64,000 nucleotides of DNA from Microthrixaceae bacterium (GTDB lineage: Bacteria > Actinomycetota > Acidimicrobiia > Acidimicrobiales > Poriferisodalaceae). Position 1 is the first letter of the stretch; each line of letters begins with the position of its first letter. Below, piece after piece: positions 8,871 to 17,570 of the stretch. A program made the position numbers and the translations under genes. The notes under the pieces were generated by a model. It was not told the origin of the DNA. It saw nothing but the letters and a program-made list of their open reading frames with translations, and searched no databases. The stretch covers positions 29,963 to 93,962 of the forward strand of contig WTFX01000010.1 of assembly GCA_011523825.1 (NCBI GenBank), in the 5' to 3' direction.

Positions 8871-10167
8871 ACGGCGCCGACTGCGGCGCCACACCATTCC
8901 TGCGGCGCATCGTCGCCATGCAGACACCCGACGTGAGCGCGATTGCTGCGATAGCCCAGTACGTCGCGCTGAAATCGCCGGTGCGGTCGGCGAGCCAACC
9001 GCTCGCGGCCGGACCGACCACCGAAGCTGGGCCGTAGAACATCGTCATGGTTCCGAGGACCGCCGCGAATGTCCGGTCCGAGACGTGATCGCTGACGAAC
9101 GTGGCGGTGAGCGACGGGAACGAGAATGACGCGCCGCCGAAGATCACCACGGCGATGATGACGATCGCGCCGCTGGGGATCTGCGCCGCCAAGATGGCGC
9201 CGGCAACGGCGCTGAGGGCCATGACCGTCGCCATGGTCGCGGGACGTCCGATCCGATCGCTGAGACGTCCGAACGCAAGCGCGCCCACGATCGAGCCGGC
9301 GCCCATCACGGAGAATGCGAGCGTTGCAGCCGTGCGGCTGAAGTCGTGATCGCTCTCGAGCGTCCGCCCCAGAAAGTTCGCGAACGACGACGCCATATAG
9401 GCGAACCCGACGTATGCGGCGACGGCTCGCTTCCAGCCATGGATCTGTCGCAGCGCTCCCAGGCCGCCCACGGCCGCGACCCGCTCGGTGCGCCGAGCCC
9501 GAACCAGCAGCGACAGCGCCAGCAACAGCAAGACCGAGAGCGCCGCCTGGGCCAACCAGACAGGGCGCCAGAGCGCATCGTCGCCTGCCGCGTTGCGCAA
9601 GGCGGTCGTGGCGATGGGTACGCCGATCAAAGCGGCACCCATCGTGGCGGTGAGCGTGCCCAGCGCCGCTCCGCGGCGAGACGCTGGCACGCCTTCGCTG
9701 GCGATGACCGGCGCGGTGAGCCAGATGCCGCCGCCACCCAGCCCAGCGAGCGCGGTGCCGATCACGATGGCCGCCGGGCTCGACGCAGTGCCGATTACTG
9801 CGAGGCCCAATGTGGAAGTGACGATGCCGGCGCGCAGCAAGGTGAACGGCTCTATTCGGCCGGCAGTGAACGTGACGATGATCACGCCGGTGAAGTAGGC
9901 GCCCATGTTGGCGGAGCCGAGCGCGCCGATCAGCGTGTCGCTGAGCTCGAGATCATCGGCCATCGCGGGCACTAGCACCCCCACTGTGGCCCGCCCGAAG
10001 ACGTGCGACACGACCCCGGAGAGAGCCACCAGCACCACCCGGCCCCATCGCACCCGCTCTCGCGGGGTTCCGTCCGCGGGCGGCGAACCGGCGCCGTCGC
10101 CAAATCGGCCTGGGCTTGAAGCAATCGGACCTGGCGAAATCCCGAAGACGTCGGGCAGGCGGCCCAT
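8863..10167 (-). CDS. Major facilitator superfamily transporter (exporter-like)
   Basis: 434 residues from ATG 10167. A polar, Pro/Gly-rich N-terminus of about 40 residues is followed by twelve hydrophobic segments in two halves, with an MFS motif A-like loop AFGRLSDRIGRPATM between helices 2 and 3 of the second half. Related proteins (CynX/NarK-like and drug exporters) move small organic ions or drugs by proton coupling. The substrate is unknown. Its start lies 19 bp beyond the 3' end of the P450 gene, so P450 and transporter probably form one unit. Confidence 0.85.
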   Translation of the reverse strand: MGRLPDVFGISPGPIASSPGRFGDGAGSPPADGTPRERVRWGRVVLVALSGVVSHVFGRATVGVLVPAMADDLELSDTLIGALGSANMGAYFTGVIIVTFTAGRIEPFTLLRAGIVTSTLGLAVIGTASSPAAIVIGTALAGLGGGGIWLTAPVIASEGVPASRRGAALGTLTATMGAALIGVPIATTALRNAAGDDALWRPVWLAQAALSVLLLLALSLLVRARRTERVAAVGGLGALRQIHGWKRAVAAYVGFAYMASSFANFLGRTLESDHDFSRTAATLAFSVMGAGSIVGALAFGRLSDRIGRPATMATVMALSAVAGAILAAQIPSGAIVIIAVVIFGGASFSFPSLTATFVSDHVSDRTFAAVLGTMTMFYGPASVVGPAASGWLADRTGDFSATYWAIAAIALTSGVCMATMRRRNGVAPQSAPLS

Positions 10168-10186
10168 CAGAAGAGACCGGCGCGGG

Positions 10187-11404
10187 TCAGTTCCCCGGCG
10201 TGAACCTGATCGGCAGCACCGCCGGGCCCCAGATGCCGTTCGACAGCGGCTTCCACTCCACGTCCCCGTCGAGGCGCAGGTCCGGCATGCGTTTAGCGAT
10301 GGCCTTGAAGGCTTCCTGCAGTTCGGCCCGGGCCAGGAAGGCCCCCAGGCAATGGTGAATCCCGCTGCCGAAGGTCATGTGGGGCGTGCCTGACCGGCGG
10401 GTGATGTCGAAGTCGGTGGGTTCAGCGAACTTTGCGTCGTCATAGTTCGCGCCCACCAAGCTCGGGAAGATGAAGGTGTTGGGCGGAAACTCGATGTCCC
10501 GGTAGGTGATCGGCTGGCTGGCGTAGCGGGCGGTGCCCCGGATGGCACCGAGGTAGCGCATGACCTCTTCCACCGCACCCTGCGCCAGGGAGGGCTCTTC
10601 GGCAAGCAACTGAAGCTGATCTGGATGCTGCGCGAACAGCGCTGCCGCGCACGCAAGCTGATTGCGAGTGGTATCGGTGCCCGCGAGCAGCAGGGAGTTC
10701 GCAAGCGACAGGAGCTCGTCGGTGGAGAGCCGATCTCCCGCCTCCTCAACGGCGATGAGGTCTGACAGCAGGTCGTCGCGCGGCTTCGATCGGCGCTCGG
10801 CGATGAGCGCCAGCATGTACGTCTCCATCTCGTCCTGCGCAGCGACGATTGCCGGACCGTCGCGGTGCAGGTTGCCGTTGAAGATTCGGAAGATGTCGGT
10901 GGCAAGCCGGCCAAACAGCTTCCAGTCCTCACGCGGGGCACCGAGCATCTCGCAGATGATCGGGATCGGGTATGGCTCGCACACTTCGCTGACGAACTCG
11001 GCACTGCCGCGAGCGCAGATCGGGTCGAGCAACTCGTCGATCACTTCTGCCATGAACGGCCGCAGCCGTTCAGCCGATTTCGGCGTGAAGGCCGGTCCGA
11101 CCAGGCGCCGGATCCGGTGATGCTCCTCACCCTCCATCGCCAGAATGTTGCGACTGCTGCGCCTGCGGAAATCCGGATTGTCGTAGCCCTGCATGTCCGC
11201 AATGAGCCCGATGGCCGAGTGCCAGCGGTCGTCGCGCAGCATGGCTGTGGCATCGTCGTATCGCGTGATGACGTAGCCCAGCGGGGTACGCACGATCCAG
11301 TCATCGTTCTCGAGGAGGTCGAGCAGCGCCTGCCGCTGTTCCTCCCACGTGACCGGATCCAGCTCCGCTTCGGGCATCTCCACATCAGCAACCGGCACGG
11401 CCAT
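10187..11404 (-). CDS. Cytochrome P450 (soluble bacterial type)
   Basis: 405 residues, normal for class I bacterial P450s. The I-helix reads LLAGTDTTRNQ (oxygen-activation Thr), and the heme loop FGSGIHHCLG places the thiolate ligand at Cys352. There is no membrane anchor, so ferredoxin and reductase partners must be supplied in trans. The start is ATG 11404. Sequence style (HRRIRRLVGPAFTPK, DNPDFRRR) resembles CYP families that hydroxylate fatty acids, terpenes or sterols; the substrate is not determinable. It is followed by the MFS gene in the same direction. Confidence 0.93.
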   Translation of the reverse strand: MAVPVADVEMPEAELDPVTWEEQRQALLDLLENDDWIVRTPLGYVITRYDDATAMLRDDRWHSAIGLIADMQGYDNPDFRRRSSRNILAMEGEEHHRIRRLVGPAFTPKSAERLRPFMAEVIDELLDPICARGSAEFVSEVCEPYPIPIICEMLGAPREDWKLFGRLATDIFRIFNGNLHRDGPAIVAAQDEMETYMLALIAERRSKPRDDLLSDLIAVEEAGDRLSTDELLSLANSLLLAGTDTTRNQLACAAALFAQHPDQLQLLAEEPSLAQGAVEEVMRYLGAIRGTARYASQPITYRDIEFPPNTFIFPSLVGANYDDAKFAEPTDFDITRRSGTPHMTFGSGIHHCLGAFLARAELQEAFKAIAKRMPDLRLDGDVEWKPLSNGIWGPAVLPIRFTPGN

Positions 11405-11483
11405 GGGCGCACCCTAACCAGCCCGGCTCAGGCGCCCGCCCCGGCTCGGGCACGCCGGCAGGTGCAGCCGTAGCATTCGGGCA

Positions 11484-12221
11484 ATGAGCGCTTCCGCAGA
11501 ATCGAACGACGGCCCCAGCGGTGACAGCACCGTCTCTGCAGCGCGGCACGGCAGCGTGCTGCTGGTGCGGGTGGACGACGGCAAGGCCAACGCCTTCTCC
11601 GTGCCGATGCTGGCAGCGCTCGATGCGCAGATCGACATTGCCGAAGCTGACGAAGACATCAAAGCGGTGGTGATCGCGGGCAACGACCGGGCGTTCTTCG
11701 CCGGATTCGACCTCAACGTGATCCGCGGTGGCGATCGGGCGGCCATGACCGAACTGGTCATCGCTGGCGGTGCGATGGTGCGTCGGGCATACGGGTCATC
11801 GGTCCCGGTGGTGGCGGCCTGCACCGGTCATGCGGTCGCGGCGGGTGCCTTGCTGCTGCTCGGCTGTGACCACCGTGTCGGGCCCGACGCGCCCGTCAAG
11901 ATCGGCCTGAACGAGGTGGCCATAGCGCTGACGCTGCCGGACTGGGCCATGACGATCTCCAAGGAACGGCTGTCGCGCCGTCACTTGCAGCGCTGCGTGG
12001 CCAACGCGCGTCTGCTCGACGGCAACGGAGCGGTCGAGGCCGGCTACCTGGATGAAGCAGTCAGCCCCGATGCCGTCGTGGACAGAGCGCTGGAGGTGGC
12101 CGCGGACTTGGCAGAGACGCTTGACGCTCGCGCCTATGCCGGCACGGTGCGCGCGCTGCGCGGCGATGTCCTCGCCGCAATGGACGCTTCGGTCGAGCGG
12201 GACCGGGCCGCTGCGGCGTGA
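11484..12221 (+). CDS. Enoyl-CoA hydratase/isomerase (crotonase) family protein
   Basis: 245 residues from ATG 11484. The crotonase fold is shown by the two oxyanion-hole segments AFFAGFDL and GHAVAAGALL and by a Glu in GLNEVAI at the position of the catalytic acid. It hydrates or isomerises an acyl-CoA. It starts a three-gene plus-strand unit with a medium-chain dehydrogenase and an amidohydrolase-like protein. Confidence 0.9.
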   Translation: MSASAESNDGPSGDSTVSAARHGSVLLVRVDDGKANAFSVPMLAALDAQIDIAEADEDIKAVVIAGNDRAFFAGFDLNVIRGGDRAAMTELVIAGGAMVRRAYGSSVPVVAACTGHAVAAGALLLLGCDHRVGPDAPVKIGLNEVAIALTLPDWAMTISKERLSRRHLQRCVANARLLDGNGAVEAGYLDEAVSPDAVVDRALEVAADLAETLDARAYAGTVRALRGDVLAAMDASVERDRAAAA

Positions 12222-12283
12222 GGCGGCACTCTCGGACAACGCCGTGACACAGTGATGAGGGTCAGCGGAATGGAGACTCGGCG

Positions 12284-13303
12284 ATGAAAGCAATCGTCTT
12301 CGACGAGCACGGCGACATCGATGTGCTCGCGTACCGCGATATCGACACGCCAGACCTGCAACCGGGCGAAGTGCGCATCGCGGTGCGGGCCTGCTCGCTC
12401 AACTACCACGACGTGTTCACCCGCAGGGGCATGCCCGGCATCAAGGTGCCGCTGCCGGGCATCCCCGGCTGCGACGCGGCCGGTCAGGTCGCCGAGCTGG
12501 GGCCGGGCGTGGAGGGCTGGTCGGTCGGAGACCGGGTGCTGGCGGACCCGGTGCACTGGGACCGCGAGACCGGCAAGATCTTCATGATCGGCGACACCCT
12601 GTGGGGCGCGTATGCCGAGTACGTCACGGTGCGCGACAGCCAGCTGATTTCGCTTCCCGACGACGTCTCCTACGCCGACGCTGCTTGCCTGCCGGTGGCG
12701 TACGGGACTGCGCACCGGATGATGATCACCCGGGGGGAGGTGGGCCCCGACGACTCGGTGCTGATCCTGGGTGCCAGCGGGGGAGTGGGCACCAGCGCGC
12801 TGCTGATCTCCAAGATGCGCGGCGCCAAGGTGATCGCCGCTGCCGGAACCGACGAGAAATGCCAGCGCCTCGCCGAGCTTGGTGCTGACGAGACCATCAA
12901 CTACTCCGAAGTGGACATCGCTCGCTACTGCCGCGAACAGACCGGCGGTTTGTTCGCCGGAGGCGGCTACGACGTCGTGGTGAACTTCACCGGCGGCGAC
13001 ACGTGGGCCCGCTCGCTGCGGTGCGTGCGCCAGCGGGGCCGGGTGCTCACCTGCGGGGCGACGGCGGGCTACGACCCGCCGACCGACCTGCGGTTCATCT
13101 GGACCGCCGAGATGGACATCCGCGGTTCCAACGGCTGGCAGCGGAGCGACCTCGACGAGCTCTTGCGGCTGGTCCAGACAGGTGACCTGGTGCCGGTCAT
13201 CGACTCAGAGGTGCCGCTGCCCGACGGCGTGGAGGCACACCGGGCGATGGAGGAGCGCCGCTTCTTCGGCAAGATCGTCATCACTGCCGACGCGCCCGTC
13301 TGA
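12284..13303 (+). CDS. Medium-chain dehydrogenase/reductase, quinone oxidoreductase-like
   Basis: 339 residues from ATG 12284, preceded by a GGAG site. The GroES-like N-terminal domain has the PGIPGCDAAGQV segment and the Rossmann domain has LGASGGVGTSALLISK, which binds NAD(P)H. The fold is that of the alcohol dehydrogenase/quinone oxidoreductase superfamily. It probably oxidises an alcohol or reduces an enone made by the neighbouring crotonase. It ends 11 bp before the next gene. Confidence 0.9.
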   Translation: MKAIVFDEHGDIDVLAYRDIDTPDLQPGEVRIAVRACSLNYHDVFTRRGMPGIKVPLPGIPGCDAAGQVAELGPGVEGWSVGDRVLADPVHWDRETGKIFMIGDTLWGAYAEYVTVRDSQLISLPDDVSYADAACLPVAYGTAHRMMITRGEVGPDDSVLILGASGGVGTSALLISKMRGAKVIAAAGTDEKCQRLAELGADETINYSEVDIARYCREQTGGLFAGGGYDVVVNFTGGDTWARSLRCVRQRGRVLTCGATAGYDPPTDLRFIWTAEMDIRGSNGWQRSDLDELLRLVQTGDLVPVIDSEVPLPDGVEAHRAMEERRFFGKIVITADAPV

Positions 13304-13314
13304 GCAGCGCTGCC

Positions 13315-14196
13315 ATGGCCCGCGACGGGAGTCCTCCGGCCGGCAGCGGCGACAGCGACGACGTAGCCGTCATCGACTTCCGGTTCCGGCCCATCGGGGC
13401 GCGCAGCTGGACGCCCGGGACCACCTACCACTACCTCGAGCGGATGAGGCTCGAGCCGTGTCCCAGCTTCGTGCAGCAGTCCCGTGAGCTGATGTTCGCC
13501 GAGATGGACGAGGCCGGGATCTCGCTGGGCGTCATCGGCGTGCCCGGGCCGACGGGCATCCGTGGGCTGGACCCCACCGGCTCGGCTGAGATCCGCCAGA
13601 TCGTCTCGGCGCACCCGGACCGGTTCGTGGGGTTCGGGTCGGTCGAGCCAAGTGATGTCGACGCTGCTGTCGTGGCGGTCGGCGAGTTGGCGGCACAGGG
13701 CATGCGTGGCGTGACGGTCGACCCGTCCACCGCGCGGACCAGCCGCAGGTTCGGTGATCGGGCGCTGTACCCGATCTACGAGGAGGCGCAGCGCCTCGGC
13801 CTCATCGTGTCCACCACGATGAGCTGTTTGCTGGGTCCGTACCAGGACGACTGCCGCCCCGAGTACGTCGACCACGTCGCCACCGACTTTCCCGGTCTCA
13901 CCGTGTCCATTCAGCACGGCGGCTGGCCATATGTGCGCGAGGCGCTCGGCGTGGCGTACAAGCAGCCCAACGTCGTGATCGTGCCGGGTCAGTACGTCCA
14001 CTACGGCTTCCCCGGCTCCGAGGACTACGTGACGGCTCTGGCCCGCCAGCTTCCCGACCAGATCCTGTTCGGCAGCGTCTATCCCAACTGCGGTCCGCTC
14101 ACCGACTTGCGCCGCATCGTCGCTGGGTGGCAACTGCCACAGGACATCGAGCGCAAGTACCTGCGCGACAACGCCGCCCGCGTCCTGGGCCTGTAG
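13315..14196 (+). CDS. Amidohydrolase_2-family protein lacking metal ligands
   Basis: 293 residues from ATG 13315. The overall pattern is that of ACMSD-type amidohydrolases, but key metal sites differ. The N-terminal DxHxHP motif reads Asp21-Phe-Arg23-Phe-Arg25-Pro, with both histidines replaced by Arg, and the late GSDYP motif reads GSVYP with Val255 for the catalytic Asp. The central His201 (SIQHGG) is kept. It is therefore probably metal-free or of changed function, possibly a binding or scaffold protein for its crotonase and dehydrogenase neighbours. Confidence 0.8.
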   Translation: MARDGSPPAGSGDSDDVAVIDFRFRPIGARSWTPGTTYHYLERMRLEPCPSFVQQSRELMFAEMDEAGISLGVIGVPGPTGIRGLDPTGSAEIRQIVSAHPDRFVGFGSVEPSDVDAAVVAVGELAAQGMRGVTVDPSTARTSRRFGDRALYPIYEEAQRLGLIVSTTMSCLLGPYQDDCRPEYVDHVATDFPGLTVSIQHGGWPYVREALGVAYKQPNVVIVPGQYVHYGFPGSEDYVTALARQLPDQILFGSVYPNCGPLTDLRRIVAGWQLPQDIERKYLRDNAARVLGL

Positions 14197-14232
14197 ATCC
14201 CGACTGCCCTCGTTCGAGATGCGAGCTCGTGC

Positions 14233-15458
14233 TCATTTGCACTTGCCGATTCGGAGTGCCTTGCAGGGGTCTCGTACTTGGGGGTAGGTGTGGACCACCT
14301 TGACGGTGGGGCGCAGGTCTCCGGGCACCACTTCGTGCACATGCTGGTCATGGATGATGTCCCGAGTGTCGGGGTCGATGGTGATGAAGCCGCGCGGACT
14401 CTCGTGCGTCCATCCGGCGAGCGCCGCCATCGTGCCTTCGGCGGTGATGTTGCCGTCCTGCTCTTTGATCGCGTGGGCGATGGCGGCCATGCCGTCCCAG
14501 GCCCCGACGGCCATGAAACCCGGTGTGGTGTCGGACCCGTAGGCCCGGTGCCAAGCCTCCACGAAGGCGCTGTTGGCCGGGGTGTCGTAGTCGGCGGAGT
14601 AGTGGTGCATGCTCATGAGGCCGACCGCCTCGTCACCGATCTGCTCGAGCCGGGCGATCTGTGTGAGGGCGCCCGGCCCGAGCAGACTGATCCCTCGGTC
14701 TCTCATGCCGGTCTCGACGTACGCATCGAGCAGGGCGGCGTTGTGGGCGCCGGCAGGCACGAACACCCACAGGCAGTCCGGATCGGCGTCGATGACGCGT
14801 CGCAGGAACGGGACGAAGTCCGGTACCTCGCCTGAGCCGCCCATCGGCACGTCGGCGACGAGCGTGCCGCCTGCTTCCTCGAGGCCTGTCGAGAAGGCGT
14901 GGCCGCTGTCGACCCCGGGCGAGTAATCGCTGTAGCCGACGGCCCCTCGATTGCAGCCGAGTTCGTCATGGGCGTAGCGCCCCATCGGGTACGCCGCGTG
15001 CCAGGTGGAGAACGAGACTCGGGCGATGTACGGCGACAGCAGCGGGATATGCGCGGAGGATGCATTCATGACGACCGTCGGCACTCGGGCCTCGGTCACC
15101 AGTGGCGCGCTCGCGATGGCGTTCGGGGAGAAGACGAACCCTGCGAGGATGTCAACCCCCCCCCCCCGGACTTGAGCAGGCCGTGCAGTGCGGCTGGCAC
15201 TGCCTCGCCGTCTGTCCGCTGCAGATCCACCCTGACGAGTTCGACGCCGTGGCCGCCGAATGCATCGGGGTTCTGCTCGATGAACAGTTCGATGCCCCGA
15301 TCCACCTCGGCACCCAACGGCGCCCCGACCCCTGAGTAGGTCACCGCAACACCCACCCTGACGGTCTTCGCGCGGCCGAGCTGTGTTGCCGCGACAACGG
15401 CGGCGGCAACCGACAATGCCGCCACGGCGCATCCGATCAGGACCCACCGGCGTCTCAC
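14233..15458 (-). CDS. Periplasmic binding protein (branched-chain amino acid type), frameshifted at a poly-G tract
   Basis: The N-terminal part starts at GTG 15458 with a signal or anchor segment (about residues 4-27), then VRVGVAVTYSGVGAPLG, the start of a type I periplasmic binding fold. It leaves its frame at the G12 tract (15156-15167). The rest continues in another frame as VDILAGFVFSPNAIASAPL and on to the normal C-terminus at 14233. The two parts join perfectly if the tract had 13 or 10 G. It lies 22 bp after the PQQ dehydrogenase stop, so it may bind that enzyme's substrate or product. Confidence 0.8.
15156..15167 (-). repeat. Poly-G tract (12 G on the coding strand) inside the binding-protein gene
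   Basis: Twelve consecutive C on the plus strand. The count puts the gene out of frame; one more base, or two fewer, restores it. Such tracts are prone to slipped-strand mispairing and also to sequencing error. Confidence 0.9.
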
Positions 15459-15480
15459 GCAGCCTGCCCCTGGCTCGATC

Positions 15481-17436
15481 TCACTGCTGGGGCAGGGCGA
15501 AGGCGACGAGCGCGGCGTTGGCGCCGCGGCCGGTGGCGATGACGACCAGTTGCTGCCCTGATTGCGTCGTGTAGGTCATCGGGTTGGCGCTGGTCGGGAA
15601 CGGCGTTGCACCACGCCAGAGCTCGGCGCCTGTTGCGCTGTCGAATGCGTAGAGGAACGGCTCGCCGCCGCCCACGAAGACCAGTCCGCCGCCGGTTGCC
15701 AGCGGCCCGGGGTTGCCGAGCCTGCCCAGCCGATCCGGCAGCTCGACGCCATCGAGCAGCGGGTGGTTGCGGATCTCGTCGCTGCCTTCCCCGAAGGGCA
15801 CCTTCCATGCGATCTCGCCGTCGTTGAGATCGATTGCCACCAGGTGCGCCCAGGGCGGCTTGGTGAGCGGGATCGGGCCGAGCCCGCTCTCGGGCGTCTC
15901 CACCGCGCCCGGCCCGCCGGCTTCGGCGAACATGACGCGAATGGCGCCGTAGGGGCAGTTGTTGCTGTAGGCGGCGTCGACGCGCGGATCGTCGCCTCGG
16001 TTCTCGCAGACTTGGTTGGTGTCGGCGTCTTCGGACGTGCGCACGTACAGCATCCCGGTGTCGGGGTCGAACGCCGCCCCGCCCCAGTTGGCGCCGCCGC
16101 TGCCGCCCGGGCGCTGCAGCGTCCCCTGCAGGCTCGGCGGTGTGAACAGCGGACCCAGCCGGAACCGCTGCATCTCGGCTACTGCGAGCGCGTGGATCTC
16201 CGGAGTGAGGTCGTTCGCGTCGTCCAGCGTTGAGCCCTGCTGGGCGAACGGCGGGGGCTTGGACGGGAACGGCTGGGTGGGATACAGCTCTTCGCCGGGG
16301 ACGTCGGTGAACGTGTCGACCGCGCGCTCGGTGATCGGCCACACAGGCTCGCCGGTTTCCCGGTCGAACACGTAGGTGAACCCCTGCTTGGAGACCTGCG
16401 CCACAGCGTCGATCTCGCGCCCGTCCACGGTGATCGTCACCAGGTTCGGTGCGGCAGAGAGGTCGTAGTCCCACACCCCGTGATGCACTGTTTGGAAGTG
16501 CCACTGCCGTTCGCCGGTGCGCGCATCGAGTGCCACCAGCGACTCGGCGAACAGGTTTGCCCCCTTGCGGCGCCCGCCCCAGTAGTCGCTACTCGGCGTG
16601 CTCGTCGGCACGTACAGCAACCCCAGCTCGGCATCGAGCGACATCAGCCCCCACACGTTGGCGTGACCGGTGTAGCGCCAGGACTCGTCTTCCCAGGTGT
16701 CGGCCCCGAATGCGTCGCTCGACTGGGGGATGGTGAAGAACACCCAGCGCCGCTCTCCCGAGCGGACGTCGAATGCCTGCACTGTGCCCGGCGGGTCGAA
16801 CTCGCGCTGCACCCCATCGGGCACCCGGCTGCCGACGATCACCAGATCCTCGAACACCACAGGCGGGGAGGTCTGATCAAACTCGAAGCGGGTGACCTCA
16901 CGGCCGTGCCCTTCGGTCAGCACGATGCTCCCGCCGTCGCCAAAATCGGCGTCCGGTTCGCCGGTCGCTGCGTCGAGCGCATACAGCCGGTCGCGGCTGT
17001 TGAGGAAGATGCGCTGGTCGTCCCCATCGCTCCAGTAGGCGACGCCGCGGTGTTTGAAGCCGGTCGGCCCCGCGCCGACCGGCCCGCCCTCGTAGGCCTT
17101 CGGGTCGAACGCCCACAGCTCGGCACCGGTCACGGCATCGAGCGCGACCACCCGCGTGTACATCGTGGACAGGTAGAGAATGCCATCGACCATGATCGGA
17201 GTGGCCTGGAAGGGACCCGGTCGGGTGTCATATTCCGCACGGGGCGTCTCGTTCGGCTCCCACGTCCAGACGATCTCCAAGTCGCCGACGTTGGCGCCTG
17301 TGATCTCGTCGGCTGCCGAGTATTTCGTGTGCGCCTGATCAGAACCGACAAACGGCCAGCCAGCTGACGTGTCGTCCGTTTGGGCGCATGCGATCGCGAC
17401 CACGGCCACTGCGGCACTGACGAGCAGTGCCCTCAT
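15481..17436 (-). CDS. PQQ-dependent quinoprotein dehydrogenase, lipoprotein
   Basis: 651 residues from ATG 17436. A short signal peptide ends in AVVAIAC, with Cys17 as probable lipid anchor. The rest is an eight-bladed beta-propeller with repeated tryptophan-docking motifs (ALDAVTGAELWAF near the N-terminus, AFDSATGAELWRG near the C-terminus). This is the membrane or type II-like glucose/alcohol dehydrogenase group without a fused cytochrome c. It would oxidise an alcohol or sugar outside the membrane with PQQ and a divalent metal. No PQQ synthesis genes are in view. It is the first gene of a unit with the binding protein. Confidence 0.9.
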   Translation of the reverse strand: MRALLVSAAVAVVAIACAQTDDTSAGWPFVGSDQAHTKYSAADEITGANVGDLEIVWTWEPNETPRAEYDTRPGPFQATPIMVDGILYLSTMYTRVVALDAVTGAELWAFDPKAYEGGPVGAGPTGFKHRGVAYWSDGDDQRIFLNSRDRLYALDAATGEPDADFGDGGSIVLTEGHGREVTRFEFDQTSPPVVFEDLVIVGSRVPDGVQREFDPPGTVQAFDVRSGERRWVFFTIPQSSDAFGADTWEDESWRYTGHANVWGLMSLDAELGLLYVPTSTPSSDYWGGRRKGANLFAESLVALDARTGERQWHFQTVHHGVWDYDLSAAPNLVTITVDGREIDAVAQVSKQGFTYVFDRETGEPVWPITERAVDTFTDVPGEELYPTQPFPSKPPPFAQQGSTLDDANDLTPEIHALAVAEMQRFRLGPLFTPPSLQGTLQRPGGSGGANWGGAAFDPDTGMLYVRTSEDADTNQVCENRGDDPRVDAAYSNNCPYGAIRVMFAEAGGPGAVETPESGLGPIPLTKPPWAHLVAIDLNDGEIAWKVPFGEGSDEIRNHPLLDGVELPDRLGRLGNPGPLATGGGLVFVGGGEPFLYAFDSATGAELWRGATPFPTSANPMTYTTQSGQQLVVIATGRGANAALVAFALPQQ

Positions 17437-17570
17437 GGGTCGGACACCGTGGGCGGGCGCATATATGAGGGAAACTACATAGATACTGCCTGCGCGCGGC
17501 GTAGCCGCATATGCAATAAATGTAGTACGTACTATATTACCTACGCCGGATCAGTACGTCACGGCGGTCG
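17437..17570 (-). promoter_or_regulatory. AT-rich promoter region with a 12-bp palindrome
   Basis: This 134-bp stretch is the most AT-rich non-coding DNA in the window and lies directly before the PQQ dehydrogenase start. TAGTACGTACTA at 17523-17534 is a perfect palindrome, itself bracketed by GCGTAG (about 17500) and CTACGC (about 17541), a longer inverted pair. This looks like an operator for a dimeric repressor such as TetR or GntR. I could not assign a convincing -35/-10 pair. Confidence 0.55.

Noticed and set aside
17437..17570. Precise -35/-10 promoter for the PQQ dehydrogenase
   Set aside because: Several AT-rich hexamers exist (TTGCAT, TATCTA, CATATA), but no pair has a spacing of 16-18 bases.
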